Position numbers and translations under genes: made by a program
In this document: positions 5,415 to 11,387 of the stretch, piece by piece
Numbering within the stretch: position 1 is the first letter of the stretch
Layout: each line of letters starts with the position of its first letter
The notes under the pieces: model-generated
What the model saw: the letters and a program-made list of their open reading frames with translations, nothing else
Database searches by the model: none
Told to the model about the DNA's origin: nothing
Origin: an uncultured Odoribacter sp.
Lineage (GTDB): Bacteria; Bacteroidota; Bacteroidia; Bacteroidales; Marinifilaceae
NCBI GenBank assembly: GCA_905204385.1
Contig: CAJKZL010000062.1
Span: 1 to 11,387, forward strand
Reading direction: 5' to 3'
Length of the DNA: 11,387 nt

Positions 5415-7025
5415 TTACCAGGATTGGGGAGCGATACAAAGGATTCTTCCGAAACCGGGATAAACGGTCCAGTAGGCGGTGTCTTTTTCTAATACTCCTG
5501 CTCCCAGGTTCATAATCGGGATGGTCAGTATACTTCCCTGGCGGGAGGCTTCATCCCATATCGTAATGACCATCATCCGGAACTGGGCGGATATCTTGGT
5601 GGGTTCGCCCCCGCTTTCGCTGTCTTTGATGCGGATGGTTCCTTGGTTGGATTTATTCCAAAGGTAGATGGAACTGATTTCTGCATTTGCTGAAAATTGT
5701 TCCGGATAGGCGGCTCTCAGAGCGTCGATACTGAAGCATTCGTGAGCTTTGGGGGTCTCTTCGGTTAAGAGGGCTGCATAGATTTTCCGGGAGGTGGTGT
5801 AATACAAGACCTTTTCACTTCGGGAGGAAGTGAATTGTACGGCATTTTTGATGTCGGTGCAAGCGTCGAGGTGATAAGAGGCTCCTGCATTAAAGTCGGT
5901 GACTGAGTAGGCATTGCCGGGTTCGAAGGTATACAGCAGGTAATCTTCCGTTTCTTTGGACCGGAAGACAGTATAGACCATGCTGGCATTGCCCTCGCCC
6001 ATGTACAACGGTTTCTGCTTGCCGAGGTTCGGTTTGAACTTCGAATTAACAAGCAATCTTTCGTAGTCCTGGCATTCCAGAAAGCGGTCGTTGAGTTCAT
6101 CGTAGAAGTAAACATAACGGTAGATGGGCCATTCGGTGGAGAAACCGAATCCGCAATGTACTTCATATTCGGAAAAATCGGAGGTTTCCAGGGGGGCACC
6201 GTAATTCAGGTTTCCCCAGCGGGTGTCCCTGCAATAGAGAATACCGTCGATGGTCATGAATTCGTGAAATTGTGTGTTCTCGAACATCATTGCTTCGGGC
6301 TTGAAGTGTAGTTCCGGAACATGTACGTAAAAGAAATCGTTGGTGACGCCATTTAGGTTATACTGATAGGGATCCATGCGGTAGGCCGAGTGATCGGTGA
6401 TTAAAGTCAATGTTCTTTCCGAGCCGTTACCTTCGCCGGGAGCTAACATTTGGGTGACTTTGCCGTCCAGAAGCTGACCGAAATTGCATTGGGAGTAGAC
6501 GGAAGTCATGGTGATGGTGTTTTTTTCGTTGAAGGGATTAAATAGTACTCCTCCCCGGAAATTAGAGGAAACGATCAGGTTCAGGTCGGTGTGCAGTTCA
6601 TCTTTGGTGTCGGCAACCAACAATCCCTGTCCTAGTTTGGCGCTTACTTTTACTTTGAATTCTTCATAATTTTGCAGGGAGGTGGTATTGTCCGTGACCG
6701 TAAGCAGGAGACTATATTCGTCGGAACTTTCAGGAACTCCGATGACGGTTTTCAATATCATATTGGTACCCAGTAATTGGGGGACGATGTCGTTGCCGGA
6801 GATTTCCCATTTATAGCTCAGGTCGGCATCCTCCACGCCGATTTTGTATACGATGGGTGAAATTTCCAGTGTATCCAGTAAGTAGACGCTGAGTGTTTTC
6901 GAGGCTCCGCCCAGGTCGATGACCAGCGGCTCGATCTTCCGGATGTCGGTATTGGATTCGTCTTCGTAGCAAGCCGTAAACATACAGCTTATCAAAAGGC
7001 TAAGTAATATTATCAGGTTTTTCAT
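5415..7025 (-). CDS. PKD-like family lipoprotein
   Basis: This 536-residue protein matches the Bacteroidetes PKD-like lipoprotein family found with DUF4843 in SusC/SusD loci. Start M-K-N-L at 7025 is preferred: it gives a compact signal peptide with FTAC at the cleavage site (Cys19), followed by acidic YEDES, a likely surface-export signal. A longer frame from ATG 7052 overlaps the preceding stop codon as TAATG and adds nine residues; it remains possible and would favour translational coupling. Residues about 30-130 form the PKD-like module (SYKWEISG, then YSLLLTVTDNTT and FKVKVSAK). The rest, opened by GQGLLVADT, is beta-rich with repeated Tyr/Trp strand motifs and may be a propeller. No catalytic motif is seen. 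It is probably a surface binding protein assisting SusC/SusD. Confidence 0.85.
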   Translation of the reverse strand: MKNLIILLSLLISCMFTACYEDESNTDIRKIEPLVIDLGGASKTLSVYLLDTLEISPIVYKIGVEDADLSYKWEISGNDIVPQLLGTNMILKTVIGVPESSDEYSLLLTVTDNTTSLQNYEEFKVKVSAKLGQGLLVADTKDELHTDLNLIVSSNFRGGVLFNPFNEKNTITMTSVYSQCNFGQLLDGKVTQMLAPGEGNGSERTLTLITDHSAYRMDPYQYNLNGVTNDFFYVHVPELHFKPEAMMFENTQFHEFMTIDGILYCRDTRWGNLNYGAPLETSDFSEYEVHCGFGFSTEWPIYRYVYFYDELNDRFLECQDYERLLVNSKFKPNLGKQKPLYMGEGNASMVYTVFRSKETEDYLLYTFEPGNAYSVTDFNAGASYHLDACTDIKNAVQFTSSRSEKVLYYTTSRKIYAALLTEETPKAHECFSIDALRAAYPEQFSANAEISSIYLWNKSNQGTIRIKDSESGGEPTKISAQFRMMVITIWDEASRQGSILTIPIMNLGAGVLEKDTAYWTVYPGFGRILCIAPQSW

Positions 7026-7051
7026 AGACTCGGAATGAATTAGATTTAACA

Positions 7052-7810
7052 TTATTGTCTCATTTCAACCGGTTTGCCTTTACTCGGTCCGTCGTCGTGC
7101 GTCAGTGGCCCGTCGGGACCTTCATTGTATTTGCGTAAAGCGGTTTTGACGACTGCGACGTTGGCCAGGAATTCCTGGATCGGCATGTTCCATAGTTCCG
7201 GATCCGGATTGGAAGAGCCCCAATAGGGCAGGGATGTACGTTGGGTGGTCTCTTTGATGAAGCCCCACCACCGGGTGGAATAGTCGCCGAAATAGTAGTA
7301 TAGGCTTGCTGCCCAATTGGCCGGTTGAATTTCTTTTGCCGTTACCTCTACCTTTACGATCCTTTTTTGGTAGGTGATTTCCTGAAATTCGTCATTGGCT
7401 TCGATTTGCAGATGGAAGACATAAACGCTGTCATCCAATTCGGGACCATAGTTCAATTCGAGGGATACAGTACCCACGGAATTATTAGCGGGAATAGTGC
7501 TTTTCAGTATTTTATACCGTTCGGGTAAAAGGGTATTTTCCCGGGCCGTATCGTTTTCTACCAGGGTTACCTTGACCTCCCGTTCGGTTTCGGAGAGTTT
7601 TCCATAGATTTCCATTGGAAGCTTTATGGTGTCTGTTTCTACTCCTATTTTTTCTTTGAAGCTGTAAGAATACGCATCCAGCGTAAAATGGACTCCTGCT
7701 GGCTGGTCGAAGATAGTGGTTTCCGATTCCTGGCTAGAGACTAGCAGGGCCAGGAATATTGCTGTGCCTAAAAAGCGGGTTAAGCTATGTTTTATGTTTT
7801 TCATGGTCAT
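7052..7810 (-). CDS. DUF4843 domain protein with lost lipobox cysteine
   Basis: This 252-residue protein belongs to the DUF4843 group that accompanies SusD in Bacteroidetes uptake operons; its molecular role is unknown. The DUF4843 core spans about residues 35-155 (DTIKLPMEIYGKLSETEREV, then LPERYKIL and VSLELNYG), followed by a WGFIKET segment around 188. The leader (residues 3-25) has a basic N-region and the hydrophobic run IFLALLV, but where the family has a lipobox Cys this protein reads L-V-S-Ser26. Codon 26 is AGC (7733-7735), one change from TGC. It is therefore probably not lipidated and may be cleaved by ordinary signal peptidase or remain anchored. The start ATG overlaps the SusD stop by 4 bp (ATGA); a second ATG at 7804 is an alternative. 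The stop overlaps the longer PKD-like start. Confidence 0.82.
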   Translation of the reverse strand: MTMKNIKHSLTRFLGTAIFLALLVSSQESETTIFDQPAGVHFTLDAYSYSFKEKIGVETDTIKLPMEIYGKLSETEREVKVTLVENDTARENTLLPERYKILKSTIPANNSVGTVSLELNYGPELDDSVYVFHLQIEANDEFQEITYQKRIVKVEVTAKEIQPANWAASLYYYFGDYSTRWWGFIKETTQRTSLPYWGSSNPDPELWNMPIQEFLANVAVVKTALRKYNEGPDGPLTHDDGPSKGKPVEMRQ

Positions 7811-9321
7811 TCTTCTTTAGGGTCTGTAATTTCTTGTTCTCTTCCTCCGAGATTGATTTCGTCTTCCGGAAGGGGAAGGACGTAAACTTTATCCGATCCG
7901 GGGACAGTCGTATTGGGGATTTGAGTATACCCCAGCCGTTTGTAGAAATAAAACAGTTGACCTTCGCCCAGAAATTCTTTTCTCCATTCTTTTTCGATTT
8001 CTTTGGTCACTTTCTCCTGGTCGAGGGTGAGGGGAAGATTATTCGATTCGGCAATTCCACGGCTTTTGCGCACCTCGTTCAGCAATTCGATGGCTTTTTT
8101 CCGTTGTCCCCGGGCGTTCAGGCATTCGGCAGCCATGTAATACATCTCCGACATTTTGATGAGGGGCATCATATTGGGGTATTTGTAATTGCTGACCTCG
8201 TAAAACTTCCGGTTGGAATAGTCCGGTTCGGTGTACAGGCGGGTATATCTGTAATCCGAATTGCCGATTCCTTCGCTGATCTCGAATAATTGATTCACAT
8301 ATTTGAATTCATGGAAAAACAGGTTGTTGTTAGGGTTAGGACTATTATACTTGGGATCGATCAAATCTTTTAGATTTTCAAATAATTGATATACATCCAA
8401 TCGGAAAAGATGTTCGGTGGAAAAAGTAAGGTCCAGGTTAGCTTCTCCGTTTTTTATATCCATAGACTGATCGGGCACCCATCTCAGGTCTGTAATTTGG
8501 GAACGCTTATCCAGAAAATCCGTCAGGCAGACAAGGGCCTTTTCTTTGTCGCCTTCCCACAGGTATACGCGGGCCTGAGTGGCAACGACTGCCCAATAAT
8601 TGAAACGTGTCATCCGATTGGTATAGAATTTGTCGGTATTGGGCAATTCATAGCCGTCTGCTCTGTGGGCTACGCTCCAGGGATCATAATGCAACAGCAA
8701 GCTTTCGGCTTCGGCAAGGTCTTTATGGATATATTCCAGCAATTCTCTGACGGTGGATTGCCGTGTGGTCATTTTGTCATAGGCAAAGACATAAGGAATG
8801 CTTATTTTATCCCAATTTTCCGGTTTCTTTTCCAGGTCTCCCCAACCGAACATTTTCAATAACTCGAAGTGCAGAAATGCCCTGAGGCCTATTGCTTCTC
8901 CGCGGATAATCTGATAGTTGGTGGGATGCAACACTTCTCTTTTCGCCTCGGTGTTTTCGATGATATTGTTTACGTTGGCGATGATATTGTACATTTGATT
9001 CCAAATATTGGCAATGATACTGCTGGCTTTATCGTATTCATAATCTTTAATCCGGGCATAAGAACTGTAAGTCTTGTCCAAAGAGAACTGTTGGCCGAGT
9101 ACGTCCATGAATCCTGTCGTAAGTTCCCGTCCGTACAGGGCGCGGTCGCCCATTAACATGTAAATGCCGATGATGGCGTCTTTAAATCCGCTCTCCGACT
9201 CGAACATCACGTCGGATTTCATTTCCGTTTTAGGTTCGACATCCAGCCAGTTCTGGCAAGCTACGAGACAAAGCAGCAGAACGGCGATCGAGCATCTTTC
9301 GATTATTTTCATCTTTATCAT
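7807..9321 (-). CDS. SusD/RagB family nutrient-binding outer-membrane lipoprotein
   Basis: This is a 504-residue surface lipoprotein that caps the SusC porin and captures its substrate. The signal peptide ends CLVAC (Cys22), followed by QNWLDVEPKTE, the standard SusD N-terminus. The helical TPR-like core includes RGEAIGLRAFLHFELLKMFGWG (140-161, abbreviated here) and TRFNYWAVVATQARVYLWEGD (238-258, abbreviated here). The C-terminal SusD domain has PLIKMSEMYYMAAECLN (386-402), LLNEVRKSRG and the signature EWRKEFLGEGQLFYFYKRLG (445-464). The usual C-terminal end, LPLPEDEINLGG, is present. It starts 2 bp after the SusC stop; ATG 9312 (M4) is an alternative start with the same signal peptide. Length and features are normal for the family. 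The ligand is not deducible; RagB relatives bind peptides and SusD relatives bind glycans. Confidence 0.95.
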   Translation of the reverse strand: MIKMKIIERCSIAVLLLCLVACQNWLDVEPKTEMKSDVMFESESGFKDAIIGIYMLMGDRALYGRELTTGFMDVLGQQFSLDKTYSSYARIKDYEYDKASSIIANIWNQMYNIIANVNNIIENTEAKREVLHPTNYQIIRGEAIGLRAFLHFELLKMFGWGDLEKKPENWDKISIPYVFAYDKMTTRQSTVRELLEYIHKDLAEAESLLLHYDPWSVAHRADGYELPNTDKFYTNRMTRFNYWAVVATQARVYLWEGDKEKALVCLTDFLDKRSQITDLRWVPDQSMDIKNGEANLDLTFSTEHLFRLDVYQLFENLKDLIDPKYNSPNPNNNLFFHEFKYVNQLFEISEGIGNSDYRYTRLYTEPDYSNRKFYEVSNYKYPNMMPLIKMSEMYYMAAECLNARGQRKKAIELLNEVRKSRGIAESNNLPLTLDQEKVTKEIEKEWRKEFLGEGQLFYFYKRLGYTQIPNTTVPGSDKVYVLPLPEDEINLGGREQEITDPKEE

Positions 9322-9323
9322 AA

Positions 9324-11387
9324 TTAGAAGGTTGCTGACAATGAAAAATTAAAACTCCGGGCAAAGGGATAGGAAGTTCCCCGTTCGATGTGAATGGATG
9401 ATAGGGTAAATACGTCATTCATATAGAAAGAAAAGCGCAATAATTCCATGCCCATTTTTTTGATAAATGCATGCCGGTACATGTCGTAGGATACATTCAC
9501 GGAGGACAGGGATAGTTCGTTTCTGTCCTGTACGAAGCGGGATGTTGGCTGGGTGAGCACTTGCCGGGGTTCGTCTTCATATTTTCCGTTAACCTGTACA
9601 TAGGCGTAATCCAGCCTTTTGTAGGGTTTTATGTCTCCTGGCTTCCGCCAACGGCCGTCGTATACGCGTCGGTCGACGTTATAATTTAAATCGGCATTTT
9701 CGACCAGGTCGACCAGGGTTTTGTTGTACATTTGTCCGCCGAACTGATAGCGGAATACTAAACTCAGGCTTACTCCTTTCCAACTGCCGTTCATACCGAA
9801 ATTTCCCTGAAAGTCGGGTAGTTCGTCGCCACAAACCACTTGGTCGGAAGCCCTCCAGGTGTTTGTGATTTTGCCGTCCTTGCCGACGAAAATCTCGTCT
9901 CCGCTGGCCGGGTCGATTCCCAGGGATGGAACGGCCCAGATGGCGTTCATGGATACCCCTTCATAGAATTTCTGCACCGGTTTGTTTTTAAATTTGTCTC
10001 CGGCAATTTCATCCTGTTTATCGTTATATTTTTTCATGGCATCGGAAATACCGGTGATTTTGTTCTTATTGTGCGACACTGCCGCTGTCAGTGTGAAATA
10101 GGCCCGGTCCTTGGACACCCGCCAGGGAGTATAGGTGAGGTAAAGATCGAATCCTTTGTTGCGCACGTCGCCGATGTTTTCCTTGACGGAGGCAAATCCG
10201 GTGGAACCCGGAATGCTCAGGTCCACCAGGGTATTTTTGGTCTGAGCGATGTAGTAGTCGAATTTTAAGGTGAAGTTATGGGCGATATTGAGGTCTATTC
10301 CTATGTTATAGTCGAGTTTTTCCTGCCATCTCAGATCGTCGTTTTTCATACCCTTCAGATAAGCACCCTGGAAATTATCGTAGTTTCTATCCATGAAATA
10401 GAGGTAGGAGGCGATGGAGGCATAAGCGTCGGAACTCTGAGAGCCTGTATATCCTACGGATCCCCTCAATTTCAGCAGATCGAGCGATTCCCATCCTTTC
10501 ATCCACTTTTCGTTGTGAATGTTCCATCCTGCCCCTACGCTCCAGAACTGACCCCAACGGCTATTGGAACCGAATTGGCTGGAAGCGCTGGCCCGGTAGG
10601 ATCCGTCGAGCAGCAACCGATTGTCATAGGTGTAGTTGGCGGCCATAAGAATCCCCAAATCTCGGTTGGTGGCTTCCGATCCCTGAGGTTTGCCGTCTTT
10701 GGCATACTGTTTGGCGAAAATGATATTGTTCATTTTATCGTTGGGAAAGCCTTCGGCCAGGTAGATGTCTTCCTGGTAAGTGTTTTCCGAAAGGTTGTAG
10801 CCGATGTTCCCGAATACGTAGTGTTTTTCGCCGAGTACTTTGGAATAGGTTACATTCAGGTCGCCGGTAAGGACCTTGTTGGTTCCTTCGTTGATTTGAT
10901 AGGAGCCTCTGCGGAAGTAATCTTCTTCTGAATAATTTCTGAATTTGAGGTGGTTGGCGGGATAGAACTCATCGGCTTTCGTCCGTTTTTCTGAAATGCC
11001 GAAGCGACCGGTGGCTTTTAAACCCGGTTGAATATTCCATTCGATGTAGGAGTTATTGGTTACTTCGATGTATTTCTGTTGCAACTGGGTATTTATAGAG
11101 GCGTTGTACAAGGGATTGTCGACAAATTCCTTATCCGTTTCTTCAATAAACTGCGTGGCTATATTGGGCGTCAGTTTGCCGTTTTTATCGTAGGGACTCC
11201 AATAGGGGTTGAGTTTGGCATATTCGTCGAAAGATCCGTAGGGAGAGTCGTCGCTGACGTTGGAGGTCACATTCAGGATATTCCGGAAATTGAATTTGTG
11301 ATGACGATAGGATAACATGATGGATCCTGCCGTATTGGTGCGTTCCGACCCTTTCATGACTCCTCTGATTTTGTTATAGGACAGGTC
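9324..11387 (-). CDS. SusC/RagA family TonB-dependent outer-membrane porin, C-terminal part
   Basis: The visible 687 residues are the beta-barrel of a SusC/RagA transporter, which imports oligomers bound by SusD using TonB energy. The frame is open to the right edge (ten codons precede the first internal Met at 11357), so the 5' end, signal peptide, carboxypeptidase-like domain and plug lie outside. Barrel signatures include GSYRASASSQFGSNSRWGQF with VGAGWNIHNEKW, a SusC block around LKLRGSVGYTGSQ, and NIAHNFTLKFDYY with STGFASVKENIGDVRNKGF. The C-terminus, ERGTSYPFARSFNFSLSATF, ends in the outer-membrane-protein terminal Phe. The gene leads straight into SusD with a 2-bp gap. Whether an N-terminal secretin/TonB signalling domain, which would imply sigma/anti-sigma control, is present cannot be seen. 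The family assignment is very strong. Confidence 0.95.
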   Translation of the reverse strand, partial: DLSYNKIRGVMKGSERTNTAGSIMLSYRHHKFNFRNILNVTSNVSDDSPYGSFDEYAKLNPYWSPYDKNGKLTPNIATQFIEETDKEFVDNPLYNASINTQLQQKYIEVTNNSYIEWNIQPGLKATGRFGISEKRTKADEFYPANHLKFRNYSEEDYFRRGSYQINEGTNKVLTGDLNVTYSKVLGEKHYVFGNIGYNLSENTYQEDIYLAEGFPNDKMNNIIFAKQYAKDGKPQGSEATNRDLGILMAANYTYDNRLLLDGSYRASASSQFGSNSRWGQFWSVGAGWNIHNEKWMKGWESLDLLKLRGSVGYTGSQSSDAYASIASYLYFMDRNYDNFQGAYLKGMKNDDLRWQEKLDYNIGIDLNIAHNFTLKFDYYIAQTKNTLVDLSIPGSTGFASVKENIGDVRNKGFDLYLTYTPWRVSKDRAYFTLTAAVSHNKNKITGISDAMKKYNDKQDEIAGDKFKNKPVQKFYEGVSMNAIWAVPSLGIDPASGDEIFVGKDGKITNTWRASDQVVCGDELPDFQGNFGMNGSWKGVSLSLVFRYQFGGQMYNKTLVDLVENADLNYNVDRRVYDGRWRKPGDIKPYKRLDYAYVQVNGKYEDEPRQVLTQPTSRFVQDRNELSLSSVNVSYDMYRHAFIKKMGMELLRFSFYMNDVFTLSSIHIERGTSYPFARSFNFSLSATF

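Noticed and set aside
9700..9717. Tandem 9-bp repeat TCGACCAGG x2 in the SusC gene
   Set aside because: It encodes part of a normal barrel segment (LVDLVE). Two copies in coding sequence are easily explained by codon choice.
10278..10931. Long plus-strand open frame opposite the SusC gene (also at 4674-5357)
   Set aside because: Both are antisense shadows of well-supported genes, with composition dictated by the coding strand and no translation signals.

Overview
The window looks like a chromosome segment from an anaerobic gut Bacteroidales species. The evidence is a SusC/SusD pair, a Bacteroides-type ECF sigma factor, a DUF4494 protein, lipoproteins of the DUF4843 and PKD-like families, A-rich leaders without clear Shine-Dalgarno sequences, and three exact TAnnTTTG (-7) promoter boxes. 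The DUF4843 plus PKD-like combination behind SusC/SusD is frequent in Odoribacteraceae (Odoribacter/Butyricimonas), so that family is a plausible but unproven host. I see no tRNA, rRNA, CRISPR array, insertion sequence or phage gene.

Layout. Left edge, minus strand: the first 105 codons of an aspartate ammonia-lyase (aspA), read off the left end. Its 166-bp upstream region holds a good promoter and two palindromes resembling LacI/PurR-type operators. Next, minus strand, is a stand-alone DUF4494 gene (483-974) with its own promoter. A gene-poor gap of about 550 bp (975-1523) follows. It carries three copies of an 11-bp motif, a G-rich tract and a possible hairpin. On the plus strand, 1524-3749 encodes a secreted S9-family serine peptidase with a complete catalytic triad.

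The right two thirds (3769-11387) is a minus-strand block read from right to left: a SusC-type TonB-dependent porin (5' end beyond the window), a SusD lipoprotein, a DUF4843 protein, a PKD-like lipoprotein and a lipoprotein with YD/RHS-like segments. Junctions are tight (2-bp gap, 4-bp overlap, about 1-bp overlap, 24-bp gap), so one polycistronic nutrient-uptake operon is likely. An ECF sigma gene follows with its own -7 box and ends 19 bp from the convergent peptidase gene.

Working model (inference): SusC and SusD capture and import an oligomeric substrate. The three accessory proteins are cell-surface or periplasmic binding components. The sigma factor may regulate this or another locus, and the nearby peptidase hints at peptide use. 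The substrate cannot be read from the sequence. The least ordinary points are a DUF4843 protein whose lipobox cysteine codon reads serine, a perfect 13-bp inverted repeat inside the start of the sigma gene, and the motif cluster in the divergent gap at 1052-1170.
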